From Nitratireductor sp. B36 (lineage in GTDB: Bacteria > Pseudomonadota > Alphaproteobacteria > Rhizobiales > Rhizobiaceae): a DNA stretch of 64,000 bases. Location of the stretch: positions 1,017,403-1,081,402 of the forward strand of contig NZ_JACKZY010000002.1 of the NCBI RefSeq assembly GCF_020833685.1. Direction: 5' to 3'. Shown here piece by piece: positions 17,265-25,541 of this stretch (positions within the stretch are counted from its first letter, which is position 1; each line of letters starts with the position of its first letter). The position numbers and the translations under genes were made by a program. The notes below the pieces were generated by a model that made no database searches, was not told the origin of the DNA, and saw only the letters and a list, made by a program, of their open reading frames with translations.

Positions 17265-18065
17265 TTACCGACCCCGAAAGCGCGCAGGGCGGCGCTCGCG
17301 GAATGCCGCACGACCCTCCGCATAATCAGCGCTTTCGAAGGTGATGTCACCCAGCTCCTGGGCGCGCGAGATATCCTCGGAGCGGCATGTGAGTGCCGCG
17401 GTGATGGACGCTTTGGATGCATGGATGGATAAGGGGGCGTTGACGGCGAGCATCGCTGCGATGGCATCAGCTCTGCTCACCAGAACGTCGGTTGGAACGA
17501 TCTCGAGGATAAAGCCGCAGTCTCTTGCCCGGGCCGCATCGATTCGGGCGCCGGTGAATGTGAGATAGCGGGCCATTTGTGCGCCAGTGGTTGCTACAAT
17601 ATCTCCCATAGCCTCGACCGGATAGGCGAGGCCGAGGCGCGCTGCGGGGATTGCAAAGAGCGCATCGGGTGTTGAAATGCGCAGATCGCACGCGGCTGCC
17701 AAACCGAAGCCGCCTCCAAAACAGACACCGGAAATTGCAGCAATGGTGGGCAGGCGTGTGTTGCGGATGGTGGCGAATGCCTTCGCATTCAGACGTTCAT
17801 AGACTCGCGCCGTTTCGGCGTTCCGCCGCACGGTATCGAACTCTGCAATGTCGGCGCCTGCGCAAAAATTATCGCCTGCGCCCCGCAATATGACGGCGCG
17901 GACGGTTTCATCAGCCTCAAGATCTTCAATAGCCTTGATCAGATCGTGCCACATCGCCTGAGAAACCGCATTCATCTTTCCCGGGCGCGAGAGGAGAATT
18001 GTGGCGACACCGTTTGCGCAGGAAACGCGCAAGGCTGGCTCAGTGGATTGCGCAGGCACGGTCAT
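17265..18065 (-). CDS. Enoyl-CoA hydratase/isomerase family protein
   Basis: 266-residue crotonase-superfamily protein. The oxyanion-hole segments are present: FCAGADI (67-73) and a GVCFGGGFGLA turn near 113-123. The usual catalytic Glu segment is changed to LGLAYPVEAMG, so hydratase activity is not assured, and the enzyme could be an isomerase or another CoA-thioester enzyme. The product ends RPARFRGR, typical of the family. Convergent with the second hydrolase (four bases between stops) and divergent from cysE by 209 bases. Confidence 0.85.
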   Translation of the reverse strand: MTVPAQSTEPALRVSCANGVATILLSRPGKMNAVSQAMWHDLIKAIEDLEADETVRAVILRGAGDNFCAGADIAEFDTVRRNAETARVYERLNAKAFATIRNTRLPTIAAISGVCFGGGFGLAAACDLRISTPDALFAIPAARLGLAYPVEAMGDIVATTGAQMARYLTFTGARIDAARARDCGFILEIVPTDVLVSRADAIAAMLAVNAPLSIHASKASITAALTCRSEDISRAQELGDITFESADYAEGRAAFRERRPARFRGR

Positions 18066-18274
18066 ACATCAATTTTCCTGTATCTATGCTCACGGATTTT
18101 TGCGGTTCAACTACCTTGGCTTCTGACGTATGTTGGCGTGCAAGGCAAGCTTGTGCCTTTGTGAGTTTTCTGGCGGAGGTGCCAGGTGAAAGCCGCACCA
18201 ATGTGGGAAATGATGAAATGGAGCGTCCTTCACAGGTTGGGAGAGACGTGTGTTGCTCCGGATGGAGAAATCCA

Positions 18275-19111
18275 ATGAACGCACACAATGCAATTCGCCA
18301 ACGCAGTTCCGGGAAAAGCACACCGCAGCCCGTCGATCCGATCTGGTATGCCGTGCGCGAGGAGGCAGAGGCTGCCGTCGCCAATGATCCGCTTCTCGCA
18401 GCGTTTCTTTATGCGACGATCCTCAACCATGACGATCTTGAAAACGCGGTCATACACAGGGTGGCAGAGCGGCTCGACCATCCGGATATGGGTGCGGACC
18501 TCATCCGTCAGACCTTCCATGCCATGCTGGGTTCACAGCCTGAATGGCGAACAGCTGTGCGCGTCGATATTCAGGCGTATTATGATCGGGATCCGGCCTG
18601 CGACCGTTTTCTGATGCCGGTGTTATACTTCAAGGGGTTTCACGCGATCCAGACACACCGTTTGGCGCATTGGCTCTGGAATGAAGGGCGCCGGGATTTC
18701 GCCCTCTACCTGCAAAGCCGTTCCTCCGCAGTTTTTCAGACCGACATTAATCCGGCAGCCCGCATGGGCAAGGGGATCTTCATTGATCATGCGACGGGAA
18801 TCGTGATCGGCGAGACAGCTGTGGTTGAGGACGACGTTTCTCTGTTGCATGGTGTGACACTCGGCGGCACCGGCAAGGAAACGGGTGACCGGCATCCGAA
18901 AATTCGGCGTGGTGTTCTGATCGGTGCCGGTGCGAAAATCCTCGGCAATATCGAAGTTGGTCATTGTGCTCGGGTGGCCGCGGGATCGGTCGTGCTGAAC
19001 GACGTGCCCCCCGCGAAGACGGTTGCAGGCGTTCCTGCGAGAGTGGTCGGCGAATCCGGCTGTAGCGAACCCTCTCGCTCCATGGATCAGATCGTGCACG
19101 GTGGAGCCTGA
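18275..19111 (+). CDS. cysE: Serine O-acetyltransferase
   Basis: Acetylates L-serine with acetyl-CoA, the first step of cysteine synthesis, in the cytoplasm. 278 residues: an N-terminal helical domain (PIWYAVREEAE...) and a C-terminal left-handed beta helix built on hexapeptide repeats, with the active-site DHATGIVIGE and HGVTLGGTGK and the typical DRHPKI. The ATG at 18275 has GGAG seven bases upstream; the longer open frame back to 17999 is rejected because it lacks homology and a ribosome site. The cysteine feedback loop at the C-terminus appears present. Confidence 0.93.
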   Translation: MNAHNAIRQRSSGKSTPQPVDPIWYAVREEAEAAVANDPLLAAFLYATILNHDDLENAVIHRVAERLDHPDMGADLIRQTFHAMLGSQPEWRTAVRVDIQAYYDRDPACDRFLMPVLYFKGFHAIQTHRLAHWLWNEGRRDFALYLQSRSSAVFQTDINPAARMGKGIFIDHATGIVIGETAVVEDDVSLLHGVTLGGTGKETGDRHPKIRRGVLIGAGAKILGNIEVGHCARVAAGSVVLNDVPPAKTVAGVPARVVGESGCSEPSRSMDQIVHGGA

Positions 19112-19405
19112 ACAGCTTTCCGAAGCTACCAGAGAGACTTTTCTCCAGTGCGAAGACGCCGTGGTCGGTTGTGGCTTGCCTCTCCGAATGAGGAGGAAGC
19201 GGTTCACCCCCGGGGCTTTCCGACTGAAATTCCCGTTTCAGGGTTTACAGTGGCGGCGGGCTCATGTCAGAAGCGCGCGACCGCAGCATTGCCGCCGGTC
19301 CGCCCCTCGGGTTAGATGGCGGTACTGCACGAAATTTGAAGCCGCGCATCAGAGCGTCTCACTCGATGTTCATAACTGCGTTGGGCAATGCACTGGAGAT
19401 GTCTC

Positions 19406-19612
19406 TTGAATCCTGAGGAAATCAGAAAGCTGGAAGCGTATTTCAAACGCACCTTCAACAATCCCGCATTGAGCGTGAAGGCACGTCCTCGCAAGGACGA
19501 TTCCTGTGAGCTCTATCTTGGCGACGAGTTTCTCGGGATCATCTTCAAGGATGAGGACGAGGGAGAACTGTCTTACAATTTCTCGATGGCCATTCTCGAC
19601 ATCGACTTGTGA
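19406..19612 (+). CDS. DUF3126 small protein, TTG start
   Basis: 68 residues of the alphaproteobacterial DUF3126 family: MNPEEIRKLEAYFKRTF, KDDSCELYLGDEFLGII, EDEGELSYNFSMAILD. The start is taken as TTG at 19406 because GGAG (19395-19398) is seven bases upstream and the family begins with M-NPEEIRKLE; an ATG at 19388 in frame has no ribosome site. Function unknown. Followed 27 bases later by a strong terminator, so it ends a transcript, perhaps its own. Confidence 0.83.
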   Translation: MNPEEIRKLEAYFKRTFNNPALSVKARPRKDDSCELYLGDEFLGIIFKDEDEGELSYNFSMAILDIDL

Positions 19613-19639
19613 TATTCTCTAACGAGAAGAAGTCTTTAT

Positions 19640-19671
19640 AGGCCTGCACACCCTGCTGTGCGGGCCTTTTT
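19640..19671 (+). terminator. Rho-independent terminator after DUF3126 gene
   Basis: AGGCCTGCACA (19640-19650) pairs with TGTGCGGGCCT (19657-19667) with one G-T pair, followed by a run of five T through 19671. Confidence 0.88.
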
Positions 19672-19702
19672 CTTGCGTGAGAGCATTCGGGAATGTCCGC
19701 TT

Positions 19703-20461
19703 TCAGTCGGGCGTGTTGAGGAGGCGAGACGCTTTCTGCCTTATCGCCCTGTCGAGAACCTGCCACTCGCTGAGCAGTGCGGCGGGAAAGCGATAGGTCA
19801 AGCTTAGGCGGTTGCCTATGTTGATATCCCGTTCGCAGGGTGCCAGGGCCTCTTTTGCGGCAGTGCCCGTCAAGCAGCGGGCCACGAAGGGTTGCTCGGC
19901 GTTGTCGGTCTCCGCGATTGCGAGCACTTCGCCCGCAAAACCCGACTCCTTCTTGAAGCGGTGGAAGCGGACATTGCTCGGGCCGGCAACAGAGCGGGCT
20001 TCGATGATTTGCCGATAGACCGGCTCCAACCGACTGCTCATGTCCCGAGACATGACCTGCTCTTCGAATGTGAGGAATATGATTTCGCGGGAGCCGTCGA
20101 CATGATTGAACGCGTCCCGCCGCTCGGAGGCATATCCTTCGAGCTCGGGCCAGGAGAGATAAAGGTCAAGACGCAGCGTCACACCGTCCATGCGCGCGCT
20201 CTTAAAGCGTATGGCGTTTTCAGGGACTGTCAGCACGTTGTTTCGGATCACGATTTCGCGGAGCCGATCCGACGTGGTGTGTCCCGCATCGGATAGGGAA
20301 GCCCCATACCAGCGCCCGAAACCGAGAATTCCCAGAGACAGCACCAAAAGAAGCAGGCAAAACTGGAAAACGCGGAACGCAAAACGGTTTCTGCGTGCAT
20401 CCAGCCCCGGGCGGGGATCTCCTGTGGTTTCGTCGGTCGACAGTATTGTGCCCTCACACAT
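19703..20461 (-). CDS. Membrane-anchored protein of unknown function
   Basis: About 252 residues from the proposed ATG at 20461. A short cytoplasmic N-terminus is followed by one transmembrane helix (FAFRVFQFCLLLLVLSLGILGFG, about 26-48) and a periplasmic domain of roughly 200 residues with no motif that I recognise. An extended frame reaches 20623 with upstream ATGs at 20488 and 20623, none with a good ribosome site, so the start is uncertain. Divergent from the gamma-carbonic anhydrase gene. A rhizobial hypothetical; no function is proposed. Confidence 0.75.
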   Translation of the reverse strand: MCEGTILSTDETTGDPRPGLDARRNRFAFRVFQFCLLLLVLSLGILGFGRWYGASLSDAGHTTSDRLREIVIRNNVLTVPENAIRFKSARMDGVTLRLDLYLSWPELEGYASERRDAFNHVDGSREIIFLTFEEQVMSRDMSSRLEPVYRQIIEARSVAGPSNVRFHRFKKESGFAGEVLAIAETDNAEQPFVARCLTGTAAKEALAPCERDINIGNRLSLTYRFPAALLSEWQVLDRAIRQKASRLLNTPD

Positions 20462-20652
20462 GCCTTTCGTACGGGAAAGAATCAGCATCAAGCTCGCGAA
20501 CAAGAATGGAGCCTTGGATAGACATGGTAAAGAGAGTGTAAAATCAGGTTCAGGGATACCCTTAGGGTTGCAGGAGGGGTTTTGTCCGCTCACCGTATTC
20601 TGATTTGCGGTTGGATGTTGCACAGTGCGCGTTCATCGAACTGGAGTGAACT

Positions 20653-21180
20653 ATGCCGATTTATGCATTGGCGGGCGAAAGCCCGATTTTCGAAGACAGG
20701 GAAACCAACTGGATCGCGCCGGATGCATCGGTCATCGGTCGGGTACGCCTTGGCCGCAACGCCGGCATCTGGTTCGGTGCGGTGCTGCGTGGCGACAACG
20801 AGCCCATCGAAATCGGCGAGAACACCAACATTCAGGAACATTCGGTGCTGCATACGGATATGGGGTTCCCGCTGACCATTGGGCGTGGCTGCACCATCGG
20901 CCACAGGGCGATATTGCATGGCTGCAGGATTGGCGAGAACAGTCTGATCGGCATGGGCGCTATCGTCCTCAACGGAGCCGAAATCGGCAAAAATTGCCTT
21001 GTAGGCGCGGGCGCTCTGGTGACGGAAAACAAGAAGATCCCCGACAATTCGCTTGTCGTTGGTTCGCCTGCGAAAGTGGTGAGAGAACTCGATGACGAGG
21101 CCATACGCAACCTCCAATGGTCATCGGCTCATTATGTTGAAAATGGAAAGCGCTTCCTGAAAGATCTGAAGCCGCTCTGA
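20653..21180 (+). CDS. Gamma-class carbonic anhydrase-like hexapeptide protein
   Basis: 175-residue left-handed beta-helix protein of the gamma-carbonic anhydrase/YrdA/PaaY group. The putative metal ligands are H67 (QEHSVLHTD), H84 and H89 ([10 protein letters not shown]); RGDN (47-50) is the conserved turn. These proteins bind zinc or iron and some show carbonic anhydrase activity, but many family members have other or no tested activity. Its 3' end faces the candidate small RNA on the opposite strand. Single gene, apparently. Confidence 0.9.
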   Translation: MPIYALAGESPIFEDRETNWIAPDASVIGRVRLGRNAGIWFGAVLRGDNEPIEIGENTNIQEHSVLHTDMGFPLTIGRGCTIGHRAILHGCRIGENSLIGMGAIVLNGAEIGKNCLVGAGALVTENKKIPDNSLVVGSPAKVVRELDDEAIRNLQWSSAHYVENGKRFLKDLKPL

Positions 21181-21190
21181 TGTTCCGTGG

Positions 21191-21227
21191 AAAAAGGCGG
21201 AGCCGACCCATGGGGTGGGCCGGCTCC
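21191..21227 (-). terminator. Intrinsic terminator of the candidate sRNA
   Basis: On the minus strand GGAGCCG (21227-21221) pairs with CGGCTCC (21205-21199), with inner ACCC/GGGT pairing, followed by GCC and TTTTT (21195-21191). It lies within 50 bases of the carbonic-anhydrase stop on the other strand and could stop read-through there too. Confidence 0.75.
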
Positions 21228-21297
21228 TGAACCCGGTCGTTGGGGACGGGGAGGTGGGGACTCGACCGGGTGTCCCAAAGCGGACCCGCCTGCGTGG
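21191..21297 (-). ncRNA. Candidate trans-acting small RNA with C-rich anti-Shine-Dalgarno loop
   Basis: On the minus strand, a weak CTGACA-N17-CATTTA promoter-like pair (21332-21304) precedes a roughly 105-base transcript with three stems. The central one is an 8-bp perfect stem (21263-21270 with 21232-21239) whose 23-base loop carries CCCCACCTCCCC, complementary to GGAGG. The last is a GC hairpin ending in five T, a Rho-independent terminator. This layout recalls the alphaproteobacterial suhB/alpha-r14 sRNA family, from memory; no covariance search was possible. It could instead be the 3' UTR of the cysteine-protease gene 80 bases upstream. Confidence 0.55.
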
Positions 21298-21380
21298 AGG
21301 TCATAAATGCAGGAAGGTCCGTTGGATGTCAGCCTGTCATGGGCGCGCTCCGTCCATCGCGCCCACGATTATGAGATGTT

Positions 21381-21995
21381 TCAGCGGCTCGAAGCAACGC
21401 TGCCGACGGCGATGGAGCGCCCATCATTGATGGTGACCCATTTGCCGGAATGAGATGCCGACTGGCGTTTCAGATAGGTGTAGTCCGTATCCGTCCAGAC
21501 GGAAACACGCGCCTCCAGATTGTCCAGTATATAGTCCCCCATGCTGGTGACGACCGTCAGAACAGCGTGACCATCGCCGTTGGGCTGACGCACAACTGTA
21601 ATCAGAAGATTGCCGGCCGGAACACCCGCGCGAATGAGGCGCCGACGCTTCTCAAGGACATAGTCCTCGCAGTCGCCATAAGCCTGTGGGTAGGACCAGT
21701 ACTCTTCAATACCCCACATTTCCATGTCTGTGCGCGGCATAACCGTCGAGTTGACCGCGTTGTTGACGTCGATCATGGTCTGCCAGAGCTTGCGCGTCAG
21801 TTTGACCGGCCGCGGACGCGCCGTGGTCTGGCGGCACTCTTCCGTCTCGCGCTGGCACAGTTCGTAATGTCCGATCGGCTGGCTGGTCAGTCCGCCAACT
21901 TTCATGAAATTGGGTGTGGCGAACGCGCTCGTGCTGAGCGCTCCGATCACCATTGATGCTGCGGCGATGAGCCGTGCGCCTTTTGAAAGCCCCAT
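21381..21995 (-). CDS. Periplasmic transglutaminase-like cysteine protease (LapG-type)
   Basis: 204 residues with a signal peptide (ARLIAAASMVIGALSTSAFA, about 7-26) and the Peptidase C93/BTLCP fold. The catalytic triad is visible as C109 (YGDCEDY), H143 (GDGHAVL) and D158 (YILDNL). In Pseudomonas the related LapG cleaves the adhesin LapA under control of c-di-GMP-bound LapD; here no LapD or large adhesin is nearby, only a tandem PilZ gene. The family is expanded in rhizobia, and the substrate is unknown. A long AT-rich region lies upstream. Confidence 0.88.
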   Translation of the reverse strand: MGLSKGARLIAAASMVIGALSTSAFATPNFMKVGGLTSQPIGHYELCQRETEECRQTTARPRPVKLTRKLWQTMIDVNNAVNSTVMPRTDMEMWGIEEYWSYPQAYGDCEDYVLEKRRRLIRAGVPAGNLLITVVRQPNGDGHAVLTVVTSMGDYILDNLEARVSVWTDTDYTYLKRQSASHSGKWVTINDGRSIAVGSVASSR

Positions 21996-22538
21996 TGTCT
22001 TAACTCCCCGTTTGAGGAGACAATGACAGAGGGGAATTTATTCCAGGCAAAATTGCACAGTATAAATCGCGCTAAATGCGAATTGTATTTGGTTTTAATA
22101 AGAATAGATTTTGAGTTTTATTTGAGGAAAATTTGTCTAAAATTGTAGCGAATTCCACAATCATACCGAAGTGCCCGGGCTGTCACGGTTTTTGGCGTTG
22201 CCGATGCGGTGTTGAGGGGGGGGGCTGCACCTCGGCGCGGTGGCGAGGTTGTCGCGAGTGTGTACGAGCTGGCGCTTTGACCCGCCCGGGAACACTAGAC
22301 CTGGTCGGTGCGAGTGAGCATGGAAGCGAGGCGGTGCCTCATTCGCGCCAGTGCGCCGTGATGGCATGTAGGTGCGCGCCAACGACGATATCGGAGTTGA
22401 CCGCAGCCGTCGTGCTATGTGAGCTTGCAAGGCTCACTCACTTCATTTCAGGCCTGGAAGCCTCTCGTCGCCCGAGAGAGGGAGGTCATTGCTGGAAAAT
22501 CAGAAAGCCAGGAGGCGTGGATCGGCGCCCTACGGAAA
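21996..22538. other. Non-coding gap upstream of the cysteine protease gene
   Basis: A 543-base gap. About 22020-22160 is strongly AT-rich for this genome and is the natural promoter region of the minus-strand protease gene. From 22160 to 22538 the base composition returns to normal; a short CTCTCG/CGAGAG hairpin lies near 22463-22480, past the PilZ stop. Open frames here have poor, repetitive translations and no homology that I recognise, so no gene is called. Confidence 0.6.
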
Positions 22539-23156
22539 TCAGACTTCCGCCGGCAGGGAGAACTCTGCCTCTAGGGCCTGGCGATCCTGAATGCTGGCGA
22601 ATTCGATGGCGACGCCGTCGTCGAAGTGACGGACCACCTGACCTCGCATTGTGCCAATATGAACCTGCGTGCCACGTTCGGGCCTGACTTCGCTCTCAAT
22701 GGCGGCCCCGGAGAGCGATAGGTCGATAATGCGGCAACGATACTCGCGACCGTCCGGCAGACGCAGGACGCTGATCGGATTGCGTGGCGCGATGCGCTCG
22801 TGACGGCGATCTTCAGGCAGATCCAGTTCGTGCTTGTTGGCCAGCCAGGTAAGCTGGGCCGCGAGTTTATCACGCTTGCGCTCCGAGGCGACCACCGTCA
22901 TGGCGAAACCATCACGGTTGACCCGGATAATTTCACCTTCAATGCGACCGACATGATCGAGATAGGCGATCACGCGCTCACCCTGTCGTCCGGATCGCTG
23001 GGCAATCAGGCAGACATCACCCGGCGACATATCTGTCACCCGGCAAGCATGCTCGCTACGGTCTTCCAGCATGAAGCGGCCGTAGATCGACACTTTCACG
23101 CGCTGAAAACTGCGTCGCTCATCGTCCAGATTGGACCGGTTTATCGCCGCTGACAT
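22539..23156 (-). CDS. Tandem PilZ-domain protein
   Basis: 205 residues, no signal peptide, two PilZ domains. The second is canonical for c-di-GMP binding, with RRHER (117-121) and DLSLSG (145-150). The first has RSFQR (15-19) but DMSPGD (42-47), where the final Gly is replaced by Asp, so it may bind weakly or serve as a companion domain. Ends in an EFAS strand and a short acidic tail. Located next to a LapG-like protease, though on the same strand and 543 bases apart, so any joint role is inference. A GTTAAC and a near TTAA-N7 pattern lie 60-85 bases upstream. Confidence 0.9.
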   Translation of the reverse strand: MSAAINRSNLDDERRSFQRVKVSIYGRFMLEDRSEHACRVTDMSPGDVCLIAQRSGRQGERVIAYLDHVGRIEGEIIRVNRDGFAMTVVASERKRDKLAAQLTWLANKHELDLPEDRRHERIAPRNPISVLRLPDGREYRCRIIDLSLSGAAIESEVRPERGTQVHIGTMRGQVVRHFDDGVAIEFASIQDRQALEAEFSLPAEV

Positions 23157-23248
23157 GGTGGTATGCGCTCTTCGCTCTGGCGGTTCTTGCTGCCCTAAAC
23201 AGGCAGCGCAATGTTATGCCTAAGCGGTTAACAAGCGGTAAGAGGCAA

Positions 23249-23887
23249 CTATGCGTTGCGTCCCCCGTCAAAAACCACCAGATGGCGGAAGCGTCGCCCT
23301 TGTCCAGGTTCGATCAGGCTGTCCGTGATGGAGCGTTTTTCGGGAACCAGCGGGGGAACCTCAACCGCGGGCCGGTTTTTAAGAAGCACTGGTTCGCGAT
23401 CGGCATCTATGAGACGAAGAGACGTTACTTCGCAGTCAACGAGACTCTCTGCGCCCAGCCAGAAAGGCTTTTCGCAGGCGAGGAGGGAGCCCATGGCGCG
23501 GGGGCTTTCCATGCCGCCTTCCAAAGGCAGCATCAAAAGCTCGAAGGCTGCTTTGTCGCCGGCCTTGTTCTTTCCGTCGAATGTTAGGATGACGACGGAT
23601 TTCATGTCGAAGACACTGCGCGCGAGCTTCCCCACGACAGTCTGATCGCGGCCGGCCCATAAAGATGCAAAGGAAAGGCCCTTCAGCTCTTTTCCAAATG
23701 TGGCACACAGTCTGGTGCCGGCGAGGCGGAACACGGCTTCGCCCCGTGCATCCTTCTCGAGAATAAATGTATCTGCCAGAAGGGATTTGATCTCTGCCGG
23801 CTCAACTTCCGTGCGCCTGGGGGCCGGACGATTGCCACGCAACCTGTTCCAATATTGGAACAACGTTACCGAACCATCATGTCTCAT
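23249..23887 (-). CDS. PAS-like domain protein (PAS_5/DUF1488-type group)
   Basis: 212 residues from the ATG at 23887, chosen because AAGGAG lies nine bases upstream and the family starts MRHDGSV...YWNRLRG. The core, with ADTFILEKD, FRLAGTRLCATFGKEL, and LLMLPLEGG, fits the PAS_5 family of rhizobial proteins that includes cell-cycle-linked members such as Caulobacter MopJ. No kinase or cyclase domain is attached. Its ligand is unknown. An extended frame to 24007 is open but lacks a ribosome site. It diverges from the orphan-terminator region. Confidence 0.8.
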   Translation of the reverse strand: MRHDGSVTLFQYWNRLRGNRPAPRRTEVEPAEIKSLLADTFILEKDARGEAVFRLAGTRLCATFGKELKGLSFASLWAGRDQTVVGKLARSVFDMKSVVILTFDGKNKAGDKAAFELLMLPLEGGMESPRAMGSLLACEKPFWLGAESLVDCEVTSLRLIDADREPVLLKNRPAVEVPPLVPEKRSITDSLIEPGQGRRFRHLVVFDGGRNA

Positions 23888-24008
23888 GCCTCTTGGCTCC
23901 TTACTTTCGGCCCGGGCCTGTCTCATAGGCGGACAGGTGCGGGCATTTTCAATAGCGACATGTGGATGGGGTGCAGGTTGCGTGCCAAAGCGCCCGAGGT
24001 TGTTCACC

Positions 24009-24200
24009 TCACCGTTTTGTTAAGGTTAAAAAAGAGTTTCATTTGTAGGGATTCGCCGAAGCTGGCAGGGTTTTGGGAGATAGCAAGGCCGAATCATTGG
24101 CAGGCAGATACGGGCAGGACCGAAGTTCTGAATAGAACAAGAACCGGCAGGGGGGCTCGGCAAAGCCGTTCAGGTTGTTTGACCTGAACGGCTTTTTTCC
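24009..24200 (+). ncRNA. Possible short transcript ending at an orphan terminator
   Basis: A 339-base gap between divergent genes holds a strong plus-strand terminator 28 bases before the rhomboid start, with no plus-strand gene upstream. Something must be transcribed into it: either a small RNA starting somewhere after about 24010 or a leader for the rhomboid gene that is attenuated. A small TTCT-GAAT-AGAA hairpin lies near 24127-24138. I cannot place a promoter with confidence, and no sRNA family is recognised; boundaries are approximate. Confidence 0.35.
24162..24198 (+). terminator. Very strong orphan Rho-independent terminator
   Basis: A 14-bp perfect stem, AAAGCCGTTCAGGT (24162-24175) with ACCTGAACGGCTTT (24182-24195), six-base loop, T-run 24193-24198. 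The rhomboid gene starts at 24227. Confidence 0.9.
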
Positions 24201-24226
24201 TTCAGACAGGTCTGCTAGGCAAAATC

Positions 24227-24976
24227 ATGAACAGTGAAGAAGACCGCCGCGCGGAGCTGTCTGCGCAAAACGAGACCCTACCGCATCACAGCGATGACGG
24301 ACGCGAACCGGTGTTCAATCTGGCGCCTGTAGTGACGGGCCTAGGCCTTCTGTGCATCGCCATCTACGCGGTGGAAGCGTTCTGGCTTAACTTCGATCAG
24401 CAGATTTGGCTGATGGTCCACTTCGCGTTCATTCCCTTTCGCTACACGGGGCCGGTGGCGACGGATCTCTATGCCCTGACCAGTCCTGTCACCTATTCGT
24501 TTCTGCATGGGAGCTGGGGCCATCTGCTCGTGAACATGGTGTGGCTCGCCGCGTTCGGCTCTCCGCTTGCCAACCGGATTGGTGCGATCAGATTCCTTTG
24601 TTTCTGGGTGGCCGGAGCTTTGGCCGCAGTGGCGCTTCACTTTTTCCTTTACCCTTCATCGATGGTTCCGCTCGTGGGGGCTTCCGGTTCGATCTCGGCG
24701 ATGATGGGAGCAGCAGCTCGGTTTGCCTTCCGGGTCGATCGCCGGGCGCAGAAGCCGGCGTTCACCGGCCCGGTCCTGCCGGTATCAGTGGTTTTGAGGT
24801 CGCGCATGGTGCTGGTCTTTCTTGGTGTTTGGATGGTTGCAAACCTCGTGACGGGCCTATTCAGCGGGACCGCGGTCGATGGGCCACAGATCGCATGGGA
24901 GGCCCATATCGGTGGCTTTCTTCTGGGATTTTTTGGCGTTCGGGCATTCGAACCCGGTCAGGCTGCCCGTTACTAG
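24227..24976 (+). CDS. Rhomboid-family intramembrane serine protease
   Basis: 249 residues with about six transmembrane helices after a 30-residue soluble start. Catalytic elements are present: HGSWGHLLVN (94-103), the GxSG motif with nucleophile S153 (GASG), and H227 in EAHIGG. It cleaves transmembrane substrates within the inner membrane; natural substrates in rhizobia are largely unknown. A strong terminator stands 28 bases upstream, so transcription must start in the short gap or escape termination. Followed by a CBS-domain gene 97 bases later. Confidence 0.92.
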   Translation: MNSEEDRRAELSAQNETLPHHSDDGREPVFNLAPVVTGLGLLCIAIYAVEAFWLNFDQQIWLMVHFAFIPFRYTGPVATDLYALTSPVTYSFLHGSWGHLLVNMVWLAAFGSPLANRIGAIRFLCFWVAGALAAVALHFFLYPSSMVPLVGASGSISAMMGAAARFAFRVDRRAQKPAFTGPVLPVSVVLRSRMVLVFLGVWMVANLVTGLFSGTAVDGPQIAWEAHIGGFLLGFFGVRAFEPGQAARY

Positions 24977-25073
24977 ATTCGGCTACTTGTTGAGCGCCTG
25001 ATGGAATTGCGACACTTGCCAAGCCGTCTTGCTCGGCGCAACATTGGCTTGTTGCGAGGAGAAGGAGATTGCC

Positions 25074-25505
25074 ATGACGGTGAAGGCCATTCTGGACGCC
25101 AAAGGGCGCAATGTCGTCACCATTGCCCCAGATATGAAGCTCGCGGACGCAGCAAAGCTTCTGTCGGAACGCGGTATCGGTGCCGTCGTGGTGACCGAGC
25201 GCGATGGCCGTATTGCCGGCATATTGTCGGAACGCGACATTGTGCGCGTTGTCGGCAGGGATGGTGCTGTTGCTCTCGATCAGCCGATTTCCAGGGTTAT
25301 GACGTCGAAGGTGCAGCGCTGTCATGAGCAGAACACCATCAACGAGGTCATGCAGATCATGACCACGGGACGTTTTCGCCATCTCCCAGTGGAAGAAAAC
25401 GGCAAGATTGCCGGCATCATTTCCATCGGAGACGTGGTCAAGAAGCGGATCGAGGATGTGGAGCGTGAGGCGGAAGACATCCGCAGCTACATCGCCACAG
25501 CCTGA
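25074..25505 (+). CDS. Tandem CBS-domain protein
   Basis: 143 residues made almost entirely of two CBS motifs (about 8-60 and 75-130), the adenosine-nucleotide-binding Bateman module: KAILDAKGRNVVTI, LSERGIGAVVV, RIAGILSERDIVR and GRFRHLPVEENGKIAGIISIGDVV. There is no attached effector domain, so it may be a free ligand-sensing regulator. The ATG at 25074 has AAGGAG six bases upstream; the in-frame start at 25029 is rejected. A hairpin follows at 25513. Confidence 0.88.
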   Translation: MTVKAILDAKGRNVVTIAPDMKLADAAKLLSERGIGAVVVTERDGRIAGILSERDIVRVVGRDGAVALDQPISRVMTSKVQRCHEQNTINEVMQIMTTGRFRHLPVEENGKIAGIISIGDVVKKRIEDVEREAEDIRSYIATA

Positions 25506-25512
25506 AAAATGA

Positions 25513-25534
25513 GAGGCTGCCTTTCGGCAGCCTC
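25513..25534. terminator. Hairpin between convergent CBS and YjhX-like genes
   Basis: GAGGCTGCC (25513-25521), loop TTTC, GGCAGCCTC (25526-25534), eight bases after the CBS-gene stop. No T-run on either side, so possibly a bidirectional transcript end or processing structure. Confidence 0.5.
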
Positions 25535-25541
25535 GCCCAAC

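Noticed and set aside
22133..22687. 184-codon plus-strand frame across the protease-PilZ gap
   Set aside because: Cys/Gly/Arg-rich translation without homology, ends antisense within the PilZ gene.
23221..23240. CtrA site upstream of the PilZ gene
   Set aside because: Only one TTAA is perfect; the partner seven bases away is TAAG, so it is a half-site at best.
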